Assembly: GCA_016793165.1 (NCBI GenBank)
Contig: JAEULA010000043.1
Span: 1-64,000, forward strand
Direction of reading: 5' to 3'
DNA length: 64,000 bases
Source of the DNA: Alphaproteobacteria bacterium
GTDB lineage: Bacteria > Pseudomonadota > Alphaproteobacteria > CACIAM-22H2
Made by a program: the position numbers and the translations under genes. Shown here in pieces: positions 8,421 through 16,366 of this stretch (positions within the stretch are counted from its first letter, which is position 1; each line of letters opens with the position of its first letter). The notes below the pieces were generated by a model that saw only the letters and a program-made list of their open reading frames with translations, was not told where the DNA came from and searched no databases.

Positions 8421-9092
8421 TCAGCGTGCCGCCAGGCCGAAGCGCTCGCGCAGCGAGTCCGCCAGCCGCTTGCCGGCGAACGACACCGCGAAGACGAAGA
8501 CGACGTAGATGCCGGCGGTGGCGGTAAGGATCTCGATCGGCTCGTACCAGACATTGACCAGTTTCTGCGACTGGAACATCAGGTCCTGCACGGTGATGAC
8601 CGAGACCAGCGTCGACGACTTCACGATCACCGTGAACTGGTTGACGATCGACGGGGCGACCATGAGCGCGACCTGCGGCAGGACCACCCGCAGCAGGATC
8701 AGCGCGGGCGACATCCCGACGGCGGCGCCGGCCTCGCGATGGCCGCGCGGCACCGCCTCGATGCCCGCGCGGAAGGTCTCGGCGAGGTAGCCAGACGACT
8801 GCAGCGCCAGCGCGACCCAGCCCGCGGTGAAGAACGAATTGGGCCAGCCGAACAGCTCGGGCCAGACGTAGTTCACCCACATCAGCTGGACGAAGATCGG
8901 CGTGGCGCGGAAGAACTCGATCAGCGCGACGGCCACCGGCCGCAGCGGCCGGACGTAGAGCCGCACCAGGCAGAGCGCCAGGCCGCCGACGATCGCGGCG
9001 GCGAACGCGATCGCGCAGACCTCGATCGTGACGAGCAGCCCATCGAGCAGCACGCCGCGCTGGTTCCAGACGAGTCGCTCCCAGTTGCCCAT
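8421..9092 (-). CDS. Polar amino acid ABC transporter permease (HisM-like)
   Basis: Inner-membrane permease of 223 residues with about five hydrophobic segments. It carries the family EAA-loop motif for ATPase contact (GHREAGAAVGMSPALILLRVVLPQV) and the typical sequence FFRATPIFVQLMWV. It follows a second, related permease by 12 bases and the ATPase gene upstream of that, so the three are one minus-strand operon (ATPase, permease, permease). The matching binding protein is encoded on the other strand at 11980-12843. Substrate is unknown; neighbouring enzymes suggest an amino-acid-like or hydantoin-like compound. Confidence 0.93.
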   Translation of the reverse strand: MGNWERLVWNQRGVLLDGLLVTIEVCAIAFAAAIVGGLALCLVRLYVRPLRPVAVALIEFFRATPIFVQLMWVNYVWPELFGWPNSFFTAGWVALALQSSGYLAETFRAGIEAVPRGHREAGAAVGMSPALILLRVVLPQVALMVAPSIVNQFTVIVKSSTLVSVITVQDLMFQSQKLVNVWYEPIEILTATAGIYVVFVFAVSFAGKRLADSLRERFGLAAR

Positions 9093-9104
9093 CGCCGCCG
9101 CGCC

Positions 9105-9809
9105 TCAGGCGTAGATCTTCTGCCGCCAGCGCTCGCTGGCGAAGCGGACCGTGCCGGCCGCGACGAAGACGACGGCGAAGTAGAGCAGCGCCGCACCGGT
9201 GTAGAGCGGCAGCGGCTTCATCTCGGTCGCCGTGACCATCGACACCCGGTACATGAGGTCCGGCACCGCGATCAGCGAGACGATCGTCGTCGCCTTGAAC
9301 AGCGAGACGAGCTGGTTCAGCGCCTCGGGGAGCATCTTGCGCACGACCTGCGGCATCACGATGCGCCAGAGGATCTGGCGCTCCGACATGCCGCAGGCGC
9401 GCCCCGCCTCGAGATGCCCGCGCGGGATCGACTGGATGCCCGCACGGAACGTCTCGGCGTAGTAGCCGCTGTAGACGAGCCCGAGCGCGATCACCGCCGA
9501 GACGAAGGGGTGGAACTCGATGCGCGTGCGCAGCACCGCGCTGAGGAGCAGCGGCAGCACGAAGTGGATCCACACCAGCATGATGTAGTCGGGTGCGTTG
9601 CGGAACACCTCGACATGCAGCGTCCCGAGCGCGCGGAACGGCAGCAGCCGGTTGATACGCAGCAGCGCCGCGCCGAGGCCGAGCGCGAGCGCGACGCCGG
9701 CGGAGGCGCCGAAGACGTAGAGGTTGAACAGCAGGCCCTGCAGCAGGACGTTGCGGTACTCCCAGAACAGCGCGAGGTCGAGGCTGTCGCGCAGCGCTTC
9801 GGAGAACAT
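9105..9809 (-). CDS. Polar amino acid ABC transporter permease (HisQ-like)
   Basis: Second permease of the same importer, 234 residues, with about five membrane segments. The motifs VEVFRNAPDYIMLVWIHF and the EAA loop GHLEAGRACGMSERQILWRIVMPQV match the HisQ/HisM family. I start it at the ATG at 9809. Upstream extension of the frame runs into the ATPase gene in another frame and is not coding. The ATPase stop lies 8 bases upstream, and the second permease starts 12 bases downstream, which supports co-transcription and a heterodimeric channel. Confidence 0.93.
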   Translation of the reverse strand: MFSEALRDSLDLALFWEYRNVLLQGLLFNLYVFGASAGVALALGLGAALLRINRLLPFRALGTLHVEVFRNAPDYIMLVWIHFVLPLLLSAVLRTRIEFHPFVSAVIALGLVYSGYYAETFRAGIQSIPRGHLEAGRACGMSERQILWRIVMPQVVRKMLPEALNQLVSLFKATTIVSLIAVPDLMYRVSMVTATEMKPLPLYTGAALLYFAVVFVAAGTVRFASERWRQKIYA

Positions 9810-9817
9810 CGCGCGGC

Positions 9818-10606
9818 TCAGCCCAGGTACTTGGACAGGAACTGCCGGCAGCGCTCGGAGGCCGGCGCGCCGAAGACCTGCTCGGGCGGTCCCTGCTCCT
9901 CGATCGTGCCGTTGTGCAGGAACATGACGCGGTCGGAGACTTCGCGCGCGAAGCGCATCTCGTGCGTGACGACGATCATCGTCGTGCCGTCGTTCGCGAG
10001 GTCGCGCATCACCATCAGGACCTCCTCGGTCAACTCGGGATCGAGCGAGGACGTGGCTTCGTCGAACAGCATGACCTTGGGCTGCATGGCGAGCGCGCGG
10101 GCGATGGCGACGCGCTGCTGCTGGCCGCCCGAGAGCCGTGCCGGGTACTCGCCGATCTTGTCGAGGAGCTGCACCCGCCTGAGGCAGGCCTCGCCGATCG
10201 CCGTCGCGTCGCGGCGCGACAGGCCGCGCACGCGCATCGGCGCCTCGATCACGTTGCCGAGCACGGTCATGTGCGGCCAAAGGTTGAACTGCTGGAACAC
10301 CATCCCGAGGTCTCGCCGCAGCCGATTGACGTCGGCGAGCGGCCGCGGCCTGCGGCTCCCAGCCGCGTCGACGGCGAAACCCAGCGGAACGCCGTCGAGA
10401 TAGACCGCGCCGGACGTCGGCACCTCGAGGTGGTTGATGCAGCGGAGCAGCGTGCTCTTCCCGGAGCCGCTGGCGCCGATCATGCTCACGACGCTGCCGC
10501 GATGGACGTCGAAGGAGACGCCCTTGAGCACCTCCAGCGCGCCGAAGCGCTTGTGGATGTCCTCGACGCGGATGGTCGGCGCGTCGGTAATCGGCTGAGA
10601 AGCCAT
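9818..10606 (-). CDS. Polar amino acid ABC transporter ATP-binding protein
   Basis: ATPase of 262 residues that powers the importer formed with the next two genes. It has Walker A GASGSGKST, Q-loop VFQQFNLWPHMTVLGNV, signature LSGGQQQRVAIARALAM, Walker B VMLFDEATSSLDPEL and the H-loop VVTHEM, all of the GlnQ/HisP type. I chose the ATG of MASQPITDAP; an ATG two codons upstream and a longer 284-residue version are possible, but the extra residues are not conserved-looking. It is the first gene of a minus-strand operon, divergent from the DSD1 enzyme gene, and the 190-base gap between them should hold both promoters. Confidence 0.93.
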   Translation of the reverse strand: MASQPITDAPTIRVEDIHKRFGALEVLKGVSFDVHRGSVVSMIGASGSGKSTLLRCINHLEVPTSGAVYLDGVPLGFAVDAAGSRRPRPLADVNRLRRDLGMVFQQFNLWPHMTVLGNVIEAPMRVRGLSRRDATAIGEACLRRVQLLDKIGEYPARLSGGQQQRVAIARALAMQPKVMLFDEATSSLDPELTEEVLMVMRDLANDGTTMIVVTHEMRFAREVSDRVMFLHNGTIEEQGPPEQVFGAPASERCRQFLSKYLG

Positions 10607-10723
10607 CCCCATACCTGACTGCAGGCCCCTGACGTTGGTCCCCGGACCTGCGATCTGCAGGCCGCGGATCATGCGCGCGTTCCGGCGCGGCCGCCCCCGC
10701 GGCGACGCTCCGCGAAATTGGCG

Positions 10724-10751
10724 TTGGACATGCGAAACGCGGCGCTATCAT
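10724..10751 (+). promoter_or_regulatory. Candidate sigma-70-type promoter for the DSD1/HyuAB operon
   Basis: TTGGAC at 10724-10729 and TATCAT at 10746-10751 are separated by 16 bases and lie about 50 bases upstream of the ATG at 10800. This is the best -35/-10 match I found in the divergent region. It is read by eye only. Confidence 0.45.
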
Positions 10752-10799
10752 TCTCGCGAACGTCCCGCCCTGGCAACCTCCGCAAACCGGCAGATCGCA

Positions 10800-11924
10800 A
10801 TGCAGCTCCCGCCCGCCGACATCGGCACGCCCGTCGACGACATCGACACGCCGGCGCTCGTCGTCGACCTCGACGCTTTCGAGCGCAATCTCGCGAAGAT
10901 GGCGAAGCTCGCCCGCGATGCCGGCGTCCGGATGCGTCCGCACGCCAAGACGCACAAGTCGACCTCGGTCGCCCTGCAGCAGATCGCGCACGGGGCGGTC
11001 GGCCAGTGCGTGCAGAAGGTCGGCGAGGCCGAGGTGCTGGTGGCCGGCGGCGTGCGCGACGTGCTGGTCTCCAACGAGGTCTTCGGCCAGCAGAAGTTCA
11101 ATCGCCTTGCGGCGCTCGGCCAGCGCGCACGCATGGCCGTGTGCTTCGATTCGCCCGAGCAGGTGGCGCAGGCGTCGAAGGCGGCCAAGGACTACGGCGT
11201 CACGCTCGGCGGCCTGGTCGAGATCGAGATCGGCATGCAGCGCTGCGGCGTGATGCCCGGCGCGCCGGCGATCGAGCTCGCCAGGCGCATCGCCGAGGCG
11301 CCCGGCCTCGAGTTCCGCGGCATCCAGGCCTATCACGGCACCGCGCAGCACATGCCGACGCATGCCGAGCGCGTCGCGGCGATCAGGCAGGCCGGCGAGG
11401 CGGTGCGCCAGACGCGCGACGGGCTCGCGAAGATCGGCCTCGCCTGCGAGATCGTCGGCGGCGCGGGCAGCGGCACCTTCCGCCAGGAGGCCGCCAGCGG
11501 CCTGTGGAACGAGCTGCAGGTCGGCTCCTACGCCTTCATGGACACCGACTACGCCTCGATCGGAGACGAGAAGGGCGGCAACCGCTACACCGAGTTCGAG
11601 CACAGCCTGTTCGTGCTCGCGACGATCATGAGCGCGCCGGCGGCCGACCGCGTCGTCGTCGATGCCGGCCTCAAGAGCTATTCCATGGAGAAGGGGCCGC
11701 CCTGGGTCCATGGCCGCGCCGGACTCGAGCCCTACGGCGTCTCGGACGAGCATGCGCGCGTGCGCGTGCTCAAGGGCACGTCGACACCGAAGCTGGGCGA
11801 GAAGCTGATGCTGATCCCGGGCCATTGCGACCCGACGATCAACCTGCACGACTGGTATGTCGGCATCCGCCGCGGGCGCGTCGAGGCGCTGTGGCCGATC
11901 TCCGCGCGGGGGGCGAGCCGCTGA
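10800..11924 (+). CDS. DSD1-family PLP-dependent enzyme (D-threonine aldolase / D-serine dehydratase-like)
   Basis: Fold-type III PLP enzyme of 374 residues. The N-terminal alanine-racemase-like barrel has the PLP lysine motif RPHAKTHKS (about residues 41-50), preceded by DTPALVVDLDAFERN. The C-terminal part has the metal-site signature of the D-serine dehydratase-like domain (PGHCDPTINLHDWYVGIRRGRVE). Family members cleave beta-hydroxy D-amino acids or dehydrate D-serine, usually with a divalent metal. The start at ATG 10800 is set by the family N-terminus (IDTPALVVDLD). It heads a plus-strand operon with an amino acid binding protein and hydantoinase-type genes, so it likely acts on a compound taken up by the adjacent ABC importer. 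Confidence 0.9.
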   Translation: MQLPPADIGTPVDDIDTPALVVDLDAFERNLAKMAKLARDAGVRMRPHAKTHKSTSVALQQIAHGAVGQCVQKVGEAEVLVAGGVRDVLVSNEVFGQQKFNRLAALGQRARMAVCFDSPEQVAQASKAAKDYGVTLGGLVEIEIGMQRCGVMPGAPAIELARRIAEAPGLEFRGIQAYHGTAQHMPTHAERVAAIRQAGEAVRQTRDGLAKIGLACEIVGGAGSGTFRQEAASGLWNELQVGSYAFMDTDYASIGDEKGGNRYTEFEHSLFVLATIMSAPAADRVVVDAGLKSYSMEKGPPWVHGRAGLEPYGVSDEHARVRVLKGTSTPKLGEKLMLIPGHCDPTINLHDWYVGIRRGRVEALWPISARGASR

Positions 11925-11979
11925 GGCGCCGGACCGCGTCGGGGGGACGAAATTCGTGACGCATGAAAGGGGAACTGCG

Positions 11980-12843
11980 ATGAACGAGATCCTGGGAACG
12001 GGCAAGCGCGACTTCCTGAAGGGGGCGGCAATGCTCGGCGCGGCGTCGGGCCTGGTCGCGGCGGGCGCGCCGCCGCGCGAGGCGCTGGCGCAGGTGCTCG
12101 AGACCGGCATCCGGCCGGACTCGGTGCTGGCGAAGATCCGCAAGGAGGGCGTGCTGCGGGTCGGCTACTCGCAGACCGGCCCGTGGTTCTACAAGGACGC
12201 CAAGACCGGCGAGCTGGGCGGCATCTACAAGGACGTCTGCGACCGCCTCGCGCGCGAGATCGAGATCAAGCTCGACTACAAGGAGGTCACCTTCGCCAAC
12301 GCGACGGTCGGCCTGCGCCGCGGCGACTACGATCTCTACGGCTCGTCGCTGACCTACACGATGGCGCGCGCGCTGACCGTCGACTACATCGGGCCGCTCT
12401 ATTCCAAGGGCAGCCTGCTCATGATCCACAAGGACAATGCGGGCCGCTTCAAGACCTCGGCCGACTTCAACGATCCGAGCGTCACCTTCTCGGTCGTCGC
12501 CGGAGGCAGCGAGGAGCCGCGCATCCCGATCCTGTGGCCGAAGGCGAAGCTGATCACCACGACCGGCCAGGTCGCCCTCGGCGCCGAGCCGGTTCGCGCC
12601 AAGCGCGCCGACGTGTGGATGAGCGGCGACAGCGACGTGCTGCTCTTCGCCAAGCGCAACGCGAGCTGGGCGCAGGTCATCGAGCCCGACAAGCCGATCG
12701 ACAAGCGCCCGAACACCTGGGCCGTGCGCTACGGCGATCCCGAGTGGAAGAACTTCCTCGACTTCTGGGGCGCCTTCGTCGTCGTGAACGGCGAGATGGA
12801 CCGCCTCTTCGCCCACCACATGGAAAAGCTCGGCGCGATGTGA
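11980..12843 (+). CDS. ABC transporter substrate-binding protein, amino acid type
   Basis: Periplasmic binding protein (family 3) of 287 residues. The N-terminus has a Tat-like signal (GKRDFLKGAAMLGAASG, with KR rather than RR) and a likely cut near EALAQ. The mature part begins with the typical VLAKIRKEGVLRVGYSQTGPW, and GGIYKDVCDRLAREI and YTMARALTVDY fit the family. A strong ribosome-binding site (AAAGGGGA) precedes the ATG. It is separated from the permease and ATPase genes, which lie on the other strand 1.4 kb upstream. Because no other polar-type permease is nearby, they most likely form one importer. Confidence 0.92.
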   Translation: MNEILGTGKRDFLKGAAMLGAASGLVAAGAPPREALAQVLETGIRPDSVLAKIRKEGVLRVGYSQTGPWFYKDAKTGELGGIYKDVCDRLAREIEIKLDYKEVTFANATVGLRRGDYDLYGSSLTYTMARALTVDYIGPLYSKGSLLMIHKDNAGRFKTSADFNDPSVTFSVVAGGSEEPRIPILWPKAKLITTTGQVALGAEPVRAKRADVWMSGDSDVLLFAKRNASWAQVIEPDKPIDKRPNTWAVRYGDPEWKNFLDFWGAFVVVNGEMDRLFAHHMEKLGAM

Positions 12844-12855
12844 GGAAGAAGGTTT

Positions 12856-13002
12856 AACCGCAGAGAGCGGAGAGCGAGGCGGAGGTCGCAGAGCGATTGT
12901 CCTGCGCGCGCAGCGCGCAATGACCCCTCGGAGCAAATTGCGCGCTCCGCGCGCCTCGAGGGCCTCCGCGACCTCTGCCTCCAATCCGCGATCTCTGCGG
13001 TT
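12856..13002. repeat. Large imperfect inverted repeat between operon genes
   Basis: Ends AACCGCAGAG (12856-12865) and CTCTGCGGTT (12993-13002) are exact reverse complements. Inside, 12904-12921 and 12937-12954 form an 18-bp stem with one mismatch, and the stretches between also pair in part. The whole 147-base unit could fold as one long hairpin. It fills most of the gap between the binding protein and amidohydrolase genes. It shares the 15-mer GCGCGCGCAGCGCGC with the palindrome at 16250-16364. Confidence 0.7.
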
Positions 13003-13052
13003 CCACCAGCAACGCCGGCGGCAGGCGATACGCCCGAAGTGAGCGCAACAAC

Positions 13053-14144
13053 ATGATCATCGATTGTCATGCGCATGTGTTTCAGCACTGGCAGGGGGCG
13101 TGCGGGCATGAGTCGGCTGACGTGCATCTCAAGTATCTGCAGAAGGTGGTGACGCGGCCGGCGGCGAAGGCGTATCGCGCCCGCGACGGCAAGGAGATCA
13201 GGCCGACGATGCTGTTCCGGCCCGGCGACAACACCTGGGCCGGGCTCACCGACGTGAACTTCCGCGTCGGCAGGTACGGGCAGCTCTGCTTCACCTGGGA
13301 GGGCGAGGACTACTACGTCCAGTACCAGCCCGTGGGCATGCAGGAGATGATCTGCCCGCCGGAGTTCATGGTCGCGCAGATGACCTACGCGGGCGTCGAT
13401 CATTGCGTGCTGCAGGCCGGCGGCGGCTACGGCGCGATGAACGACTACAACGCCTTCGCGCAGAGCCAGTTCGCCGGCAAGTTCACCGGCCTGCTCAACA
13501 TCGACGAGGCGACGGCCGACAGGCCGGAGACTCTCGCCGAGGTCGATCGCGCGGTGACGAAGCTGGGCCTGCGCGGCCTCTACTACGCGCAGGAGATGTC
13601 GCGCCACGGCTACGCGCGCAACGTCGACCATCCCGTCTTCGCGCCGTTCTGGGAAAAGATCGTCGGCTATCGGCTGCCTGTGCTGATCGAGCTCTCCTCG
13701 ACGCCGAGCTACGACGCGGCCGGCTACATCGGAAACCTGAAGGCGCTCGACGCGCTGCTGCGCCGCTATCCCGCGCACCGCTTCGTGCTGGTGATGGGGC
13801 CGCCGGTCGGCTTCTTCGCGAAGGACGGGCGCTACGATTTTCCGCCCGAGGTCGAGGCGATCTATCGCCGCGACAATCTCCTCATCGAGGTGATGTTCCC
13901 GATCACCTGGGGCGGCGTGTGGGACTACCCGTATCCCGAGGCGCAGGCGCTGATCCGCGACATGCGCGACCGCTGGGGTGCCGCGAAGCTCGTCTGGGGC
14001 TCGGACATGCCCAATGTCGAGCGCTTCTGCACCTATCGCCAGTGCGTCGACTACGTGCGCAGGCACTGCAGCTTCCTCAACGCCGCCGAGAAGGACCTGA
14101 TCCTCGGCGACAACATGGCCGCCCTCCTCGACATCAAGGCGTGA
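13053..14144 (+). CDS. Amidohydrolase family protein (ACMSD-like)
   Basis: Amidohydrolase-2-type protein of 363 residues. The metal-binding motif is right at the start (MIIDCHAHVF, HxH at residues 6-8), and the conserved aspartate near the C-terminus lies in LVWGSDMPNVERF. Family members include decarboxylases (ACMSD), lactonases and hydrolases, so the reaction is not fixed by sequence. The protein lacks a signal peptide and is cytoplasmic. The gene is followed after 13 bases by hyuA, so ring opening or hydrolysis of a product in the hydantoin/oxoproline-type pathway is likely. The gap to the upstream gene is occupied by a palindromic element. Confidence 0.85.
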   Translation: MIIDCHAHVFQHWQGACGHESADVHLKYLQKVVTRPAAKAYRARDGKEIRPTMLFRPGDNTWAGLTDVNFRVGRYGQLCFTWEGEDYYVQYQPVGMQEMICPPEFMVAQMTYAGVDHCVLQAGGGYGAMNDYNAFAQSQFAGKFTGLLNIDEATADRPETLAEVDRAVTKLGLRGLYYAQEMSRHGYARNVDHPVFAPFWEKIVGYRLPVLIELSSTPSYDAAGYIGNLKALDALLRRYPAHRFVLVMGPPVGFFAKDGRYDFPPEVEAIYRRDNLLIEVMFPITWGGVWDYPYPEAQALIRDMRDRWGAAKLVWGSDMPNVERFCTYRQCVDYVRRHCSFLNAAEKDLILGDNMAALLDIKA

Positions 14145-14157
14145 ACGACGGGACGAG

Positions 14158-16233
14158 ATGGAAACGCGCATCGGCATCGACATCGGCGGCACCTTCACCG
14201 ATCTCGTCTACCTGACTCCCGAAGGCGGCATCCGCCGCGCCAAGGTCCTCTCGACGCCCGACGACTACGCGCGCGGCATCGCCGAGGGGCTCGGCGCCTC
14301 GATTGCCAGCGGCGAGATCGACGTCGCCGGCGTCGCGCAGCTGATGCACGGCACGACCGTCGCGACCAATGCCATCCTCGAGGGCAAGGGGGCGAAGGTC
14401 GCTCTCATCACGACCGACGGCTTCCGCGACGTCCTCGAGATCCGGCGACTGCGCATGCCGGTGCTCTACGACATCCGCTGGCGCAAGCCCGAGCCGTTGG
14501 TGCCGCGGCGCCTGCGCTTCGAGGTGCCCGAGCGCGTCGATCATCTCGGTGCGGTGGAGCGTCCGCTCGACGAGACCGTCGCGCGTGCGGTCGTGGAGCA
14601 GGTGCTCGCGAGCGGCGTCGAGGCGATCGCGATCTGCCTGCTCAACGCCTATGCCAACGGCGCGCATGAGCGCCGGCTACGCGCGATTATCCGGGAGCGC
14701 GACAGCGAGATCCCGGTCACGCTGTCGAGCGAGCTGCTGCCCGAAATCAAGGAGTACGAGCGCTCCTCGACCAGCGTCGTGAACGCCTACGTCATGCCGG
14801 TCGTGCGCCGCTACCTGCAGCGCCTCGAGGCCGAGCTGCGCGCGCGCAAGATCGCCAAGCCGCTGACGATCATGCAGTCGAGCGGCGGCGCCATGAGCGC
14901 GCAGTCCGCGGCGGAGCGGCCGATCCACATCATCGAGTCCGGGCCCGCGGCCGGCGTCGTCGGCGCCGCCGAGGTCGCGCGGCGCCTCGGCCGTCTGAGC
15001 CTGCTCAGCTTCGACATGGGCGGCACGACCGCCAAGGCCGCGCTCGTCGACGCGGGCGAGTTCCATCGCGTCGGTTCGCTCGAGGTCGGCGGTGGCATCA
15101 ACATCTCCGGCCGACTGCTCTCGGGCGGCGGCTATCACGTGCGCGCTCCCGCGATCGACATCGCGGAGGTCGGGGCGGGCGGTGGCAGCCTCGTGCAGCT
15201 CGATGCCGGTGGTGCCCTCAAGGTCGGGCCGGAGAGCGCGGGGGCGGCACCGGGTCCCGTCTGCTACGCGCGCGGCGGCACGACGCCGACGGTGACCGAC
15301 GCGAACGTCGTGCTCGGTTTCATCAACCCCCGGGCTCTCGCCGGCGGCACCTTCCCGGTGCGCCACGATCTCGCCGTCGCCGCCATCGAGCAGCACGTGG
15401 CGAAGAAGCTGAAGCTCAGCGTCGAGGAAGCCGCCTGGGGCGTGCACCGCGTCGCCGACGCGATGATGGCGCGCGCCGTGCGCGCGGTGTCGACCGAGCG
15501 CGGCCGCGATCCGCGCGACTTCGCGCTGCTCGCCTTCGGCGGCAACGGCCCGGTCCATGCCGCAACCATCGCGCGGCTGCTCGACATCAAGCGCATCCTC
15601 GTGCCGCCGGTGCCCGGCGTGTTCTCGGCGCTCGGCATGCTCTTCCCCGACGTCGAGCACCACTACGTGCGCACCTTCAAGCGCGTGCTGGGCAAGGCCG
15701 ATCCCGCGCTGCTCGAGGCGGAGTTCGCGGCGCTCGAGAAGGACGGCGCCGCCGCGCTCGCCGAGGAGGGCTTCGCGCCCGCGGATCGCCGCTTCGAGCG
15801 CGCGATCGACCTGCGCTACGCCGGCGCGAATTCCGAGCTGACCGTGCCGTGGCCCGTGTCCGGTGATGTCGCGGCTGAGCTGCGCGCCGCATTCTCGAAG
15901 CAGCACGAGCGCCAGTACGGCTACAGCTCCGCCGACGAGACGATCGAGACGATGAACCTGCGCGTCGTCGCGCGCGGCGTGCCGAAGACGGCGCGCGTGC
16001 CGTCGCGGCTCTCCGTCGCCGAGGAGAAGGCGCCGCCCGCCAGCAGTCGGCACGTCTATTTCGGCCCGGAGCGCGGCTGGATCGACACACCGATCATCAC
16101 GCGCATGCAGCTGGGCGCCAACTGGCGCGCCGGCCCGCTGCTCGTCGAGGAATTCGACAGCACGACCGTGGTCCCCCCTGACGGCCGCGCGCGGCGCATC
16201 GACTGGGACGTCATCGACGTGGAACTCGCATGA
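14158..16233 (+). CDS. hyuA: Hydantoinase/oxoprolinase family protein, subunit A
   Basis: ATP-dependent hydantoinase/5-oxoprolinase A subunit of 691 residues, close to the family length. The N-terminal Hydant_A_N part starts with GIDIGGTFTDLVYL, and MHGTTVATNAILEGKGAKVALITT follows. The actin-like ATPase core carries SFDMGGTTAKAALV near residue 285 and AFGGNGPVHAATIA near 460. These enzymes phosphorylate and open a cyclic amide such as N-methylhydantoin or 5-oxoproline, or carboxylate ketones, together with subunit B. The B subunit follows after 133 bases that hold a palindrome. The co-encoded amidohydrolase, DSD1 enzyme and importer suggest a complete uptake and degradation pathway. Confidence 0.93.
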   Translation: METRIGIDIGGTFTDLVYLTPEGGIRRAKVLSTPDDYARGIAEGLGASIASGEIDVAGVAQLMHGTTVATNAILEGKGAKVALITTDGFRDVLEIRRLRMPVLYDIRWRKPEPLVPRRLRFEVPERVDHLGAVERPLDETVARAVVEQVLASGVEAIAICLLNAYANGAHERRLRAIIRERDSEIPVTLSSELLPEIKEYERSSTSVVNAYVMPVVRRYLQRLEAELRARKIAKPLTIMQSSGGAMSAQSAAERPIHIIESGPAAGVVGAAEVARRLGRLSLLSFDMGGTTAKAALVDAGEFHRVGSLEVGGGINISGRLLSGGGYHVRAPAIDIAEVGAGGGSLVQLDAGGALKVGPESAGAAPGPVCYARGGTTPTVTDANVVLGFINPRALAGGTFPVRHDLAVAAIEQHVAKKLKLSVEEAAWGVHRVADAMMARAVRAVSTERGRDPRDFALLAFGGNGPVHAATIARLLDIKRILVPPVPGVFSALGMLFPDVEHHYVRTFKRVLGKADPALLEAEFAALEKDGAAALAEEGFAPADRRFERAIDLRYAGANSELTVPWPVSGDVAAELRAAFSKQHERQYGYSSADETIETMNLRVVARGVPKTARVPSRLSVAEEKAPPASSRHVYFGPERGWIDTPIITRMQLGANWRAGPLLVEEFDSTTVVPPDGRARRIDWDVIDVELA

Positions 16234-16249
16234 GCATCGTCGCTTCCGA

Positions 16250-16364
16250 CTCTTCCCCTGGCCGCTGCGCGGCCTGTCCCCCTCTTCCAGGGGGACGTTT
16301 GAGAGAAGCCAACCGTCCCCCTCGAACGAGGGGGACAGGCGCGCGCAGCGCGCCAGGGGGAGAG
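16250..16364. repeat. Palindromic element that carries the hyuB ribosome-binding site
   Basis: The left arm (16250-16285, CTCTTCCCCTGGCCGCTG onward) and right arm (16327-16364, ending CGCCAGGGGGAGAG) are reverse complements with small indels, and an inner GGGGGACG/CGTCCCCC pair closes the loop. The AGGGGGAGAG directly before the ATG at 16367 is part of the right arm, so a folded transcript would hide the ribosome-binding site of the next gene. Confidence 0.75.
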
Positions 16365-16366
16365 TC

